A stretch of 64,000 nucleotides of DNA from Lasiosphaeris hirsuta (lineage: Eukaryota > Ascomycota > Sordariomycetes > Sordariales > Lasiosphaeriaceae), in the NCBI GenBank assembly GCA_030549175.1, contig JAUKUA010000003.1, forward strand, positions 248,001 to 312,000. Direction: 5' to 3'. Positions 32,546 through 44,171 of this stretch are shown one piece after another (position 1 is the stretch's first letter; every line of letters begins with the position of its first letter). The position numbers and the translations under genes are program-made. The notes under the pieces are model-generated. The model ran no database searches. It had not been told where the DNA came from and worked only from the letters and a program-made list of their open reading frames with translations.

Positions 32546-34171
32546 TCAAACCCTCCTCGGGGACAGCAAAAATCTAGTTGTCTCAGGACCCGGACTATCC
32601 CCGTGACTCGCGACCGACTCGCCCGCGGTCGTGATGCGCTCAATGTCCACCATGACCTCCTTCTCAAACTTGGCCGGGCTCCCCTTCTCCAGATCCAGCT
32701 GTATGACCTGCACCGTGGTGCCCGACGGCCCGGGCTCGCGGGGGATGGTGGGGTTGGTCTCCGCCAGCAGGGCGCGGCCGTCGCGGCCGTACTTGAGGTG
32801 CCAGTTCGACAGGGTGCGGGTCTGGACACGACCAAAGTCGACGCCGTCCTTGTGCACGGCGTGCTTGAGCCAGGGCATGAAGCCGACGGGGGACTCGAAG
32901 GTGGGCGGGCTGCCGGCGAGGGCGCCGGCGCGGGCCTGCGCGCGGCGCAGCTGGTGCATGAGCAGGAAGACGTAGCACACGAACCAGCAGAGCACCAGGC
33001 CGACCAGGATGAAGAGCAGCATGACGGGCCACGGGATGTGCGACTTGGGCACCAGGCAGCCCTTGGTTAGGTCGTCGGTGATGCGCGACTGGTCCGGCCG
33101 CAGGTTGCCCTCGCCGTGCATCGAGCCCATGCTCATAAACATGGAGTTGAGCATCTCCTCCATGACGGGGATGGGGTCGGAGTGCAGCAGCGACGAGGTG
33201 CCGTTCTGGTCGTAGCGGTGCGTGACCACGGCCAGCGCCCACGGGTACAGCTGCGTGAAGGCGTCGTGCGTGCTCGTGTAGATCCAGTCGATGGCCGGCG
33301 CGTCCAGGGCGCAGTGGTAGATGGTCAGCTTGATGTCCTCGCCCTCGCGCGCGCCCGGCTGGATGGCGATCTTGAGGTGCCACGGCGGCCGCTCGATCTC
33401 GCCCTTGGTGTCGGGCGTCGCCGTGTCGTTCTGCGACCAGATGACCTGGTCCTTCTCGAACCCCGTCATCAGGTAGTACCAAGACACGACCGAGTTGTTG
33501 TAGTCGCTGTAGATGAGCCCCTTTCCAAAGAGGTCCATGGTGACGTTCTCGGCCGTGAACTTGGCGGGGTACACGGGAATGTCCGTGAGGTTTTCGTTCT
33601 CGCACTTCCACGAGCCAAAGATGTCCTCCTCGGACGCCTGGAACCGGTCGTCGTTGTCGATGATGCGGTAGATGCCGGGGACGCCCTTGTTGCGCATGTT
33701 CGTCTCGTGCTGCCTGCGGATATCGAGGGCCTGGGCCGACGCCGGGGTGGTGGCGATGTTGACTTTGATGGACTGGGACGTGGGGATGACGTAGAAGATG
33801 TCGGAGGTGTTGACGGCGCACCGCCCGGGGAGTCCGACCGAGGCGACCAGGCCGCTCGTGGCCAGATCAGACAGGGTCATGACGACGCCGGCCAGGATCA
33901 TGACGAAGCCCATGGTGCCGAGCGGGTTTGACCGGGTCAGCCACATGGTGCGCACGGCGTCAACAGCCGATAGCCATCCCGTCGTCTGCAGGATGGGAAC
34001 GCGGCCGTCCCGGAGGAGGAGGAGTTGGGGTCGGTAGACGCATATTTTGCTGCCGATCAGGGCGATGATGATGAGGGCGACGGTGAAGTAGACACGGAGC
34101 CACACGCGCACGGCGGCACCGTCGGAATCCAGTACGACGCCCGCGCCCTTGAAGATGGTTTCGCCAAACAT
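32546..34171 (-). CDS. Three-helix membrane protein with glycosylated outer domain
   Basis: 541 residues from the first ATG at 34171. Helices: one near residues 25-45 (LRVYFTVALIIIALIGSKI), one near 80-105 (GTMGFVMILAGVVMTLSDLA) and one near 400-425 (PVMLLFILVGLVLCWFVCYVFLLM). Between the second and third lies a domain of about 290 residues with at least six N-glycosylation sequons (NTS, NLT, NVT, NNS, NDT, NGT) and several cysteines, so it is probably extracytosolic. The C-tail is cytosolic, with PPTFESP and a charged end. This layout is frequent in uncharacterised Pezizomycotina proteins, but I cannot name the family. Codon use is strongly GC-rich, like an intact host gene. Confidence 0.75.
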   Translation of the reverse strand: MFGETIFKGAGVVLDSDGAAVRVWLRVYFTVALIIIALIGSKICVYRPQLLLLRDGRVPILQTTGWLSAVDAVRTMWLTRSNPLGTMGFVMILAGVVMTLSDLATSGLVASVGLPGRCAVNTSDIFYVIPTSQSIKVNIATTPASAQALDIRRQHETNMRNKGVPGIYRIIDNDDRFQASEEDIFGSWKCENENLTDIPVYPAKFTAENVTMDLFGKGLIYSDYNNSVVSWYYLMTGFEKDQVIWSQNDTATPDTKGEIERPPWHLKIAIQPGAREGEDIKLTIYHCALDAPAIDWIYTSTHDAFTQLYPWALAVVTHRYDQNGTSSLLHSDPIPVMEEMLNSMFMSMGSMHGEGNLRPDQSRITDDLTKGCLVPKSHIPWPVMLLFILVGLVLCWFVCYVFLLMHQLRRAQARAGALAGSPPTFESPVGFMPWLKHAVHKDGVDFGRVQTRTLSNWHLKYGRDGRALLAETNPTIPREPGPSGTTVQVIQLDLEKGSPAKFEKEVMVDIERITTAGESVASHGDSPGPETTRFLLSPRRV

Positions 34172-35370
34172 GCTTGATGCCGGTTGGCAGACTGTGGAGA
34201 CTTTAGGGATTAGTGAACCCAAGGGGCTTGGATGGGTCCGGGGATCATGTCGTTCTCCCCGTTTCGACCGGAGTTGAACTTACTACAGTTGAACTAGTAG
34301 TTGGGCGGGACAGGAATCCGGGGCTGGGCAGTTTAAACTGTGTGTTCGACTGGCCGCGCCTGTCTGAGGTCGCACATCCACGTTGCAGGCAGGACTCGTC
34401 ATGTCCCGTTGGGTACCGCCGTTACCGCGTGGCAAAACCAATGGCGGGTGTTCTCCCAGTCTTTCCAACAGCGGCGGGTGCTGAATGGCTGGTGGAGCTG
34501 CGCCGCATCGGCGTAGGAGCCGGTGGGCTCGCGTTGCCGACAATTATAGTGCTTACAGGAGGCCGGCTAAGTTAGGCAAAACACTAAGGGGGTACATCGC
34601 CAGCGATACCCAGATTACCTGTCCACTCGCATCCACGCATTCCACCCGAAGGATTCGACCCAGACCAGAGAAAAGCTCCCGGACAATTTAGACGCTGGCC
34701 CGTGCTGCGTCTGTCTGGGGAATTCCTGGGGCCAAAGGGACGCCGCCCCTCCAGTCCTCTTGGTGACTTGTGAGCTGAGACACGATGCCTGCAGTGTTCT
34801 GATATTTCTGGCCGTTTGCATACAGATTGCGCCGACAGCGTCCGAGGTCCTATGCAAGACTCGATGCCATGAGGCCTGAGCCAGAGAAGTTGTCAAGATA
34901 GGAAAGATTCTTGGAAAAGATTCTGGTGCGTTGCAGTCCCCAGTTCTAAATCCGAAAAAAGAACAGTGCAGCATTGCAGCGGTCGGTACCATGGCTGCCC
35001 TGTTTTTTGCCCTGTCCTTCTACCCCCCCCCCAAAACCCCCCCCCCCTCCGGGTACTTTTGTCCAACTTGCTACCAACAAAAGGCGATGCATACCAGAAT
35101 TAGGCCAATCAAGGAGGGTGCATTGATTTGGCATGTCCCATCCGCGTTGCGACCCTGATCCGGCAGAGTGTGTTTTTAGGTGCTGATATCGGGACCGTCC
35201 CGTCTGACGCCACGCATTGTGCCTCTCGCACTCTGGAGCCGGCCATCACATATTGCACACCTCGCAAGATATCCCCTGCAAAAGGGCACGCAGAGGCGAG
35301 CCATTCCTCTTCGGGTCTCCCTTTCCCGGGCTTGGCTCATGCCGTGCAAGTGACCGACTTTGTTTCGTTT
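34172..35370. other. Intergenic, no gene seen
   Basis: 1.2 kb. A C-tract (cccccccccaaaaccccccccccctcc) lies at about 35023-35050. Promoter of the upstream minus-strand membrane protein would be at the left end. No supported frames. Confidence 0.5.
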
Positions 35371-36392
35371 CTATTTTGTTATGGTAAACTGCCGAAAGTG
35401 CACGGCGCTTAATCCTATGAGCTGAGTAGCCATCGTCCAGCTAGGGTAGGTAGGGCTGAGAGACTCAATAGCCCGCATGGAAACATTGGGGATGGGGCGG
35501 AGCTTCCCACGCTGCACCCCCGACCTCCAGCGCCCAATCATTCCCAGGGTTACGAACCAGCGCGCGCCCCTCCAGGCCTTCTCCATCTCCGCCTTCATCG
35601 CCTTATCTATGACGTCCGCCGTCAGGCCCAGCACCTGTCTTAGCATGTCAATCGCGCCCAGCGACTCGCACCGCGCGCTGTACGTGTAGGTGAACGCCAG
35701 CTCGGCCTCCTCCTTGGGACCCCGGCGTGTACGGCTTCCATCTCGGGGAACATGACCATGGTGAGGTTTAACTTGTTCACCTTGCGGATGACGTGCCGGC
35801 AGCGCTGGGCGAGCTGCAGCGTGCGCCACAGCCGCATCTTAAGCAGGTGCAGGGTCGCGAGCTGGGGCAGGTTGAGGAAGTGCTTGCCCTTCCAGAGGTC
35901 TGCCGGCTCGGTCGCGTCGGCGTTCTAGATGTCGAGGTACGGCTGCGCGGTGTCGTCCCAGTCGTAGCTCGCCGCACTGGTCGTGTTGTGCCCCTGCCAC
36001 CACTTCAGAAAGTCGTAGCACTCCTAGCCGCGCTGCAGGCGCAGAAACAGCGCGGGCACCACCTGGCAACAGGCCTGGTGGTCGCCGCGGTCGAGGCGGG
36101 CGACGCCACTACCGGATCAGGACCTGGTTCTAGAACTGGCCCACGTGCGGCTCGTACTGCCCCGCGCGGCCCACAGACTGGCCTCGAGCTCGCCGGCCCG
36201 CTGCCGCGCCGTTTTGATGGTGTTGCACATCGGCTTGTGGGCTGGCCAGTCCTACACCTGGTGATCCCGCCCGCAGTACCAGTACGTGGTGCATCCCGCG
36301 CACCGCAGCAGTTTGTCCGTCGTTTTGCGCACCTCGCAGTGCTTCGGGAACATGTGCGGATAGTGCTTTTCCATGATTAGGCTGTTGTCCAT
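35371..36392 (-). pseudogene. MYND-finger protein pseudogene
   Basis: From the ATG at 36392 the minus strand reads a typical MYND zinc finger: LLRCAGCTTYWYCGRDHQV, a TAG, DWPAHKPMC. Downstream the frame goes on with TGA near 36120, TAG near 36025, TAG near 35924 and then ATLHLLKMRLWRTLQLAQRC. A frameshift near 35725 leads to EEAELAFTYTYSARCESLGAIDMLRQVLGL, the likely C-terminal part. MYND domains bind proline-rich partners. Three of four stops are TAG at probable Gln or Trp codons, as RIP would give. The right end of the old gene is not certain. Confidence 0.65.
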
Positions 36393-37738
36393 TTTGGCCG
36401 CTGTTGAATCTTGCACTTGAACTTGTCTCTTCAAGGTTAACGTGGCGGTGAGATGTCGTGGTGATGATGGGAAATGTTTTGTCTCCCTGGGGCAGCACTG
36501 GCCTTTGGGGACCATGTCTACCTTGCCCAACCCAACTGCTCTGTCCAATTTGATCGGATCCTGGGCGTTGGGCCGCTACTAGGCGCTAGTTCGAGTCATG
36601 TTTCCTGGGGGACAGAAAAGTTCGGCTATGTTCGAGCCAACTTCCGTCTGCAGTGGTAATTTTTCTGGGCTGCGCCTTCCAAGGTTCAAAATGGAAATTC
36701 CGCCCGATTATCAAAGTCTCGGCATTCAACACGTACCCTGCCATGCCTGCCAAACTTATTCCAGATAATCATCATATAGTTAGAAATTTAGACATGGAAT
36801 TTAAGAGTGTCTTGTGTAAACTTGGAACGCTATAAACTTATGGTATTCCGAACGTGGTTCTGGCTATTTGATGCGGAACAAGATAGCACCATATCTATGC
36901 ATGGTGTAATACTGCGCGAGGGGGCCATGGACTTTGTGTTGGTCTAAGCGTAGCGTCAGCCCAAGTTATGGCTGGACGCCGCCCGGGCTGAGGAGACACA
37001 GTTACCAAAGTTTGCCCAAGGGGGCTAAATTCCAAACAAATAGCGCTGTTGCCGAAAGCCACCAGCCGTCAAAAGTTGTCACGGAAAGCTGGAAGGCGGG
37101 CAGTCCCAGAGATACGTTACATACCTGTTCGAAAGCGCGTCAGGCTGATATAAAAGCTGGCATTCCTGACGTCGATCCATAGCGAATACGTTTTCACCTA
37201 CCGGGCCGAAGGTATCTCGGAAAAGGAGATCGATACGGACCAAAGCCTGGCTCGGTTATTAATGACCACTTCTGGCCCGGAATTTGGAGCGAGCGCGATT
37301 GGCTGGAAATCAACTGCCCCAGCTACTATCAGACCACCCCGGGAATATGCCCTGGCTGGGATAGAGGTAAACGGGATTGCTATCTTCATCTAAGCGATGG
37401 GTATGATGAAGAATTTTCCCTTTTTGACTAGTATGGACTTTGGTACTGCTGGAGACTTTAGAAAGCTGGGTCACTGCCATGGGTCCTCGATCAAATAGAA
37501 GTAGAGCGAGTCGAAGCAACTGATCACTATTCTTCGGTGCGTGATTGCCCTTTCCTCGACCTAGCGTGACAAGAAACCAATTGTTCACCTGTGCTGTATG
37601 TCTGGGGCCTGTCATGCCGATGAAAAACACTCCATGTTCTAGGTACGCGAGCATCCTGTACAGTACCGACCACCTCTTGACGGGTATATCACTCTCTCAG
37701 GATCGCCACCAACACGCCAGATCTTCACACCGGCACCC
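36393..37738. other. Intergenic, no gene seen
   Basis: 1.35 kb with only short frames and no repeat or domain that I can recognise. Confidence 0.5.
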
Positions 37739-38170
37739 TCACTGCCCACCGGACCTCTGATCAAAATACCTAACCAACAGCACCACAAACACAACCACCG
37801 CCATCCCGCAGCACGCTACCATCATCACATCCAACACCCTCGCCAATGTCGCCCGCAGCCCAACCCGCTCCTGCCGCCTCGGCCAGCCCTGTTCCTCCCC
37901 GGCATGCTCGCAGTGTTCATGCTCCTGCTGCTGCTCGAGGTCGACGTCCCAGAAGTGCGGCGGTAGGGTCTTTTCCGGCTCGCGCGGGAGGGGGTCGTTG
38001 GTGAGGGTTGGGGATGCCGCCCTGGCTCTGGGGGCGAGGCGGATGTTGATCTCCCGGACCGGGGTGGTCATCGCGGCTGTTCGCGGGCCGAGGGTGGGGA
38101 TGGCTGCGAGGGGGGAGGGGAAGCGGACCGGGCTGGCTTGTCGGAGGGCGGGTTGGGGGAGCTCGAGCAT
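37739..38170 (-). CDS. Small single-helix membrane protein
   Basis: 143 residues. A Pro/Ala-rich N-terminal half is followed by an acidic, His-rich patch (DLEQQQEHEHCEHAGEE) and one C-terminal hydrophobic helix (VLDVMMVACCGMAVVVFVVLLVRYF), so it may be tail-anchored. No family recognised. Support comes only from base composition, the well-formed helix and an isolated ATG, so it could be spurious. Confidence 0.4.
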   Translation of the reverse strand: MLELPQPALRQASPVRFPSPLAAIPTLGPRTAAMTTPVREINIRLAPRARAASPTLTNDPLPREPEKTLPPHFWDVDLEQQQEHEHCEHAGEEQGWPRRQERVGLRATLARVLDVMMVACCGMAVVVFVVLLVRYFDQRSGGQ

Positions 38171-39289
38171 TGTGGTTGTTGTTTTGTTGCGCTGCTGTCA
38201 GCGGCTTTCGAGGATCAGTCAGCGGCTTTGGGAGGTGCTGTAGTCTGGTGTTATGGTTAGCTTTGTGTGTGAAACAATGGCAAGGTTACATCCCGCAAAT
38301 TAGTGCATGGCAACACAATCCTCGATCAGGGTCTCGTGCGTCTTCGACGGTCATCAACTCGGAAGCTGTCCAAACCGGTCAGCGGCAGGGCCCGGCAAGA
38401 CGGTAGTGCGGTAGTGGAAATATTGGGGTAGACAGCTCTGGTCCAAGGAACGGCAGGTTAGGCTTAACGATAGTCGAAGTAATGCTCAGTGGGATGTGCG
38501 GTGACGAGGTTCCCAGATTGATACATTCCGTCTGGGCGAGAATTTCCGGGGGCTCGATTGCTAGACCAGCTCCCCGGCCCATCTTTCCATCCAAAAGCGT
38601 GGCAAGTACGATCAGTTGCAACCACAAAAGCGATTTGGCAGGTCCAGTGCGCAAGTTCCGTTTTGGGAGATCTATCCAAATTCCATCCCATCGCCGCAAA
38701 GCTACCTCCAGACCCCGGTCGCCGGTTACATGGTTCACCATGAGTCCAAATCCGATCGTAAAACGTGACAGCTGAACTCCTTACACCACGCTCTACCCCC
38801 ACGCGGCACAAGACACATTCGTTTTCGACATTTCGAGTGACGATGAAAACTGGAGATGCCGAGGCCCCCTGCTGAACGACAGCTAAAGACCTGGTTTCCC
38901 CGCACGACGCTACCGGTGCCCAGAGCTTGCCCTGGACCATCCGAGTTGCTGTCGGAACCCGTAGTCCTGATCTCGCCCCGTGTTTGGAAGCAATCCATCA
39001 TCCATGCAAGGTAACCAATGTCAGCTGGCCGGAACGGAGTGCCAAGACCAGCTGTTAGGCGGCCGTTAGCAGGTCCACATAAGCACCACCAAACGCCCCA
39101 TCTGATCCCTACCCCGCCAATCTGCGACCCTGCCGTTCGTGATTCGCCAGGGTGGAATTTTCGCAACCTTTTTTCTCAGGGGCAAAGCATTCGACCGCCA
39201 TCGCGATTGTCACGCCAAAACATCCCGGCAACATCTAAACACTTCATTCTCGCCTCCTTCACATTGCATCGAAAGCGGCAGACCTCATC
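38171..39289. other. Intergenic, upstream of the monooxygenase
   Basis: 1.1 kb; the right end would hold the promoter of the + strand monooxygenase. No gene seen. Confidence 0.5.
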
Positions 39290-40780
39290 ATGGCCGACGA
39301 AAGCCTCGACATCGTGATAGTCGGCGCCGGGCTATCCGGCATCAACGCGGCGCACCGCCTGCAGTCGACGTTGCCGGACCGGCGCTTCGCCATCCTGGAG
39401 GGGCGCGACCGCATCGGCGGCACCTGGGACTTCTGGAAGTACCCGGGGGCGCGCACCGACAGCGCCATGGTGCTGTTCGGCTACCCTTGGTACCCGTGGC
39501 GCGCGCGCAGCAACATGGCCTCGGCGCACGCCATCCGCGACTACCTGGAGGAGGCGGCCGCGGCCGAGGGCATCGACAAGAAGATCCGGTTCCGGCACCG
39601 CATCGTCGAGGCCCGCTGGAGCAGCGCCGAGCAGAAGTGGACGCTGCAGGTCGACGTCACGGCCGCCGACGGGACGGTGCGGAGGGCCGTGCTCAAGACC
39701 TGGTGGCTGCTTGGCGCCGGCGGGTACTACAGCTACGACAAGCCGCAGGAGGTGGTGATTCCGGGGATTGAGAGGTTTGGGGGTGAGGTGGTGCACCCGC
39801 AGTTTTGGGACGAGAAGACGGTCTACGCCGGAAAGGAAATCGTCGTCATTGGGTCGGGCGCCACGGCGGTGACGCTATTGCCTGCGCTTGCCAAGACGGC
39901 GAAGCACGTCACGATGCTGCAGCGCAGCCCGTCGTACGTCTTCTCCGTACCGGGAAAGGTCGCGTCGCCGTTTTGGGAAAAGTTCCTGCCGCAAAGCTGG
40001 TCCGAGTCGCTGAACTGGTGGGCCAAAATGTTCCTCGATTCCTTTTTCGTTTGGTTTTTGTATGCGTTCCCCAATTTCGGCAGGAAGATCGTGAGGGGCG
40101 CCATGCGAAAGGAGTTGCCCAAAGACTTCGACTTCGACAAGCACTTCAGCCCGCGTTACAACCCGTTTGAGCAGCGGCTCTGCTTTTGCCCCGACGGCGA
40201 TTTCTTCAAGGCACTTCATCGGCCCAATGTCGAGATTGTCACCGACACCATCGAGACGGTGACCGAGGCGGGCATCTCGCTCCATTCGGGGCAGAACATC
40301 CAGGCAGACATGATCATCACGGCGACCGGCCTCTACCTCGTCCTGCTGAGCGGCATGGCCATGTTTGTCGACGGCGTGCAGATCAACGACAGCCTCGGCC
40401 AGCGCTACGCCTGGCACGGAACCATGCTGGAGGGCGTCCCGAACTCGGGCATCATCACGGGCTACACGGCCGGGACGTGGACGCCAGGGGCCGACCTGCG
40501 GGTGCGGCAGCTCATCAAAGTCATTAAGCAGATGGAAGAGAAGGGGGCCACGTCGGCGATGCCTTATCTCGATGATGCCGAGCGGGCCAAGTTTCCCAAG
40601 GCCCCGCTCATGGCCCTAAGCTCCACCTACGTCGTCAATGCCGCGGATCGGCTTCCCATGAACGCCGACACGGGGCCGTGGAGGGCGGGCAAGACCTGGC
40701 TGACGGACGGCTGGCACCTGCTTTTCGGGAGTGTCACGGCGGGCATGCGGTACACGATTGGCAGGAGTAAGGATGACTGA
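39290..40780 (+). CDS. Flavin monooxygenase, Baeyer-Villiger type
   Basis: 496 residues, single exon, ATG in TCATCATGG. FAD site GAGLSG (residues 12-17), then GGTWDFWKYPG (about 43-53). The Baeyer-Villiger fingerprint FxGxxxHxxxW is met by FGGEVVHPQFWD (about 163-174). The NADPH site is GSGATA (about 187-192), and a late ATG motif is seen in ITATGLYLVLLSG. Length and layout fit the EthA-like group of class B flavoprotein monooxygenases, which insert oxygen beside a ketone or oxidise soft heteroatoms using NADPH and O2. The substrate is unknown. No biosynthetic partner genes lie next to it, so a role in a metabolite cluster is not supported here. Confidence 0.9.
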   Translation: MADESLDIVIVGAGLSGINAAHRLQSTLPDRRFAILEGRDRIGGTWDFWKYPGARTDSAMVLFGYPWYPWRARSNMASAHAIRDYLEEAAAAEGIDKKIRFRHRIVEARWSSAEQKWTLQVDVTAADGTVRRAVLKTWWLLGAGGYYSYDKPQEVVIPGIERFGGEVVHPQFWDEKTVYAGKEIVVIGSGATAVTLLPALAKTAKHVTMLQRSPSYVFSVPGKVASPFWEKFLPQSWSESLNWWAKMFLDSFFVWFLYAFPNFGRKIVRGAMRKELPKDFDFDKHFSPRYNPFEQRLCFCPDGDFFKALHRPNVEIVTDTIETVTEAGISLHSGQNIQADMIITATGLYLVLLSGMAMFVDGVQINDSLGQRYAWHGTMLEGVPNSGIITGYTAGTWTPGADLRVRQLIKVIKQMEEKGATSAMPYLDDAERAKFPKAPLMALSSTYVVNAADRLPMNADTGPWRAGKTWLTDGWHLLFGSVTAGMRYTIGRSKDD

Positions 40781-42055
40781 GCGGTGTTCGGGAGTGAGTT
40801 GCGGGAGTTTTGCAGGCCAATGGTGTTCTCTGAAGCACAAGTGTAAATTACCTGCATCGGAGCGTTAAGTATTTCAGGTTGGTAGACAGCCTGCTCTGAC
40901 ATTTTGGGAAATGGTCAAATAAGTAGGTGAGGACCCCGATATCTATCTTATCACCTGTAATTTGTTAAAAGTGTCGCACTACCATCTAACCCTTGCCTGT
41001 TTATTACCGCGGGACCTCAGGGGTGGTTCTGTATATGGGAAGGCATTTTCAAATCTCGGAAAGGCCTTTTGAAATGCTACAAACTCTGTTATTCACTGCT
41101 AGAAAAGGCTTGTTACCCCCCTCATTTCCCGCTACGGCAGCCACCCATGCACCCGCCAGAGGCGCCGCCGTGACTTACTGCGATGCCCGCGCACTATATC
41201 CCTTCTTCACGCTCCTCTGATGGGTTCGCCTGGCTCCCCCCTTTTCTCTTCTATGGGTTAAAAGTGTTTAGTCTTCACGTTGGGGCGACCCCCGGACGTA
41301 GAGTCATGTGGGAGTTGCAAAACCAATACTATGTAATAGCAGCACCTCAGGAAAGTCCCTACCTAGGTGCTATTGCCTTTTTACCTTGTGCCCCGCAAGC
41401 CAAAAGGACCAGCCCCCCCGTGCCCCAAGCCATGCCCATTGGAATGCCTAGTAGTTGAGACAGGCAATTTGCATTCATAGATACAGACTGTTAAATGCCC
41501 GACAACATCCTTGCGATATCATTCTGAGACTATGAATAACCTCATATATCTCCGGCATGTATCCATCAACAGCTGCCGTTGATGCATAGCGGCCCCATAA
41601 TAGTCGGTCCCAGATATTTCACACTCCACCTCCAATGATTCCTGATGAAGATCTCGACGGAAAGTTTATCATCTGCGTAGCAACTCTTGCATTTGCGTGG
41701 TGTGGCACTTGGGATAGGCCTTCCTTAGCGTGCGGGTGATTGCATCTTTAGTGGTGACTTGGTGCTTGTTGGACACTGTGCTGTTCTGCTAGTCGAGATA
41801 GGCTGCAGTCCCATGGTGGTGGCACAGCCAGGGTGTCGTAATGCATGTAGCTGGCTCACCCGTAACTTCAACTGTATCGCCAGCGCATGTGCGGGTAGAG
41901 CTGATACGTGGTGGTGAAATTAGTGAAGTGAATGATGATGAATCGCAGATTCTAATGCTGTGGTTGATTTGAACTCGCCGATGATGGTTGCTTGATTGAT
42001 TTATCATCCCGTAGTTTCAATGTAACTCTCAGGCTCTACATTGAGTAGGTAACTG
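40781..42055. other. Intergenic, no gene seen
   Basis: 1.27 kb, 3' flank of the monooxygenase. Short frames only. Confidence 0.5.
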
Positions 42056-42306
42056 ATGATTCAAGACATACGGACGCCTCTTCTTCAGGACAGCACCGCA
42101 CTTTTTGGATAGCAAGGTTCTGCTGTGATGAACAATCAGTCTGCAGAAGACATAAATTGGATTGCAGTATTGAATGGTTAGGATGTGACTCGATAATGAG
42201 AGTGGTATCTACAGGGGAACTTGACACCTGCAGGGTTCTTGCTTCTGAGTGTAATCTGCTATCCTAGCGCCGACACAAAGGAAACTCGTTGCTAGAATTT
42301 CCACCC
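42056..42306 (+). repeat. Dispersed repeat copy A, about 250 bases
   Basis: Direct copy of 43676-43932. Shared blocks include gatagYRaggtt, Rcagaaggcataaa-type, ttaggatg, acctgcagg(g)ttcttgct and tagaatYtcc. This copy keeps more G and C. Confidence 0.6.
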
Positions 42307-43675
42307 AACTTACTCCTTTTTCTCCTTCTTTCTTCTGTGCTTCACCCAATGAAGCACTTAGCATATGCGCGCGGCAACATACACCAACTTGGCTGGTTTC
42401 TAGCCTAAGCGCCTTCCCCCTTAGTGCCGACCAATGTCTGCCCGGCATTCCCTCTCGAGGAGATCATTTCCTGTCTCTCCTCTTCTCCTTCTTCCTCCTA
42501 GTTTTCGTCGTACCCCTGCTCAAACTAGAATGGCCGGTTGTGCGAACCGGGAAATGTGCCGCACCAAGGCACATTGGTCTCGCCTCACAGGCAATTGGGA
42601 TTTTCCACATTCTAACTAATGAGTAAGTCAAGCTTGAGGCTCACTTCTTTTGCACAATCAGCCCGAAGGTGTGGCTCTGACAGAGTTCAAATGCGACGCC
42701 GATTGCGGTGAGCGTTTTGCTCAGCACCGGAAGATGAATGCAAGTACCAACGAGATCATTTTTCTTCGAGGTTATCCGCAACTGCAGTAGCTGTGGGAGG
42801 TCGATCCGGCGCGCGACCTAGGCCAGAGCTTCCCCTGCCCATGGGTCCCAGTCGACGCAGGTAGGTTGAGGAGATGGGCAACCCTCAAAAGCACTTAAGC
42901 CCACTAACTACCACTCAACCTTTAATAAGCCGATAAAATACCGCTCGTCAGAATTAACCGCTCACCAAATATGCCGGTCAAGTCATGTGAGCCATGGGCC
43001 CTCGGCTCAGTCACGCGGGTCCTCGCCCGAGCCTTACTCTTTTCCTAGAAATAAGCGTGGGGGCGCGGGACATCACCTCACAGGAGGCCCACGTTCATCA
43101 TGCAAATAACTGCCTAGTTTCAGCCTTGGAAGGCAATCTGGCCCCCGGTCGCCACAACTGCCAGCCCTTCACACGGCTGCCCGGCTGGCACTGCGCTCCA
43201 TGAAAACGGAGACACCTTGGGCAAGCCTGAGTCTTGCAACGAGCTGCCTCTTCCAGCAGCCAGATGCGCAAAATATGAAGAAGAGGCATCCACTGCGACC
43301 GAGAACCTTATGTCGGGATAAATGACATAACGTCACCCGTGTGTGGTGGATGGTGCGGGTATGGATATATTGCTCGCCGTGGTTTATGCGGGTTCACGTC
43401 AGGGCAAACTACCATTGTACTGATTGCAAGGCTAAACTCTCAAAGTGCCAGTCATTACTTGGGAATAGTAGTAGCGAAGCTAGTCTTATGTTCCGGACTA
43501 TCATCCACATTTCTTCCTCGTCCGCTTGACGTTTGCACGATTCCCTACCAAGGTACCTGTAAGATACCTTGCCTAGCTGAGATGCTCAAGGTTCCCGATG
43601 TTATCGACCTGTCCATGTCTACTTACTTCAGCGGTCAATAGGTAGTCCACGCTGCCTTCTTGGGATATTCAACGT
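42307..43675. other. Intergenic between two repeat copies
   Basis: 1.37 kb, no supported gene. The two flanking copies may be ends of one old element, in which case this would be its interior, but no coding remnant is visible. Confidence 0.4.
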
Positions 43676-43932
43676 CTGCATGCATCACCAGCATCTCTTC
43701 TCTATGGTGATATTATACTTTGTCGATAGTGAGGTTTTGCTACCCTGCATAATTAGGCTACAGAAGGCATAAAATGAATTATACTAGCATTACTATATTA
43801 GGATGAAAGTAGATAAAGAGAGTGATACTTGTAGGGGAACGTGGCACCTGCAGGTTCTTGCTGCTGAGCATGATCTGCTACTATAGCGTGAAACAAAGGG
43901 AGCTAGTTACTAGAATCTCCGCCCACTGGCTC
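43676..43932 (+). repeat. Dispersed repeat copy B, about 255 bases
   Basis: Direct copy of 42056-42306, with extra A/T at many sites (for example ctactatagcg against ctatcctagcg), compatible with stronger RIP on this copy. Confidence 0.6.
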
Positions 43933-44171
43933 ACCAGGAGATGACAGATTTGAGAATACCAAATTCCTAACTTCAATGCTCCCCCTGGCGTGAGTATCTT
44001 CTGGGGGATCAGGCGGCTTGAACGATGAGTCGGTGCAGTCTAGAGTGCAAAGGTCAACATCCACGACGACCGAGGTACAAGTCTATACCTCAAAAAGGGT
44101 AGTAGAAAGGGGAGCACTCACGGTTGGCAACTCCGTCCTGAGAGTCAATGATCTTCAGAAACTGCCACATC

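Noticed and set aside
32664..33821. 385-codon minus-strand frame and a 271-codon plus-strand frame over the membrane gene
   Set aside because: His/Arg/Pro-rich and Val/Asp/Gly-rich shadows of a GC-rich gene; the frame with helices and sequons is the real one.
39290..40780. Secondary-metabolite cluster around the monooxygenase
   Set aside because: No polyketide synthase, peptide synthetase, terpene cyclase or pathway regulator lies nearby.
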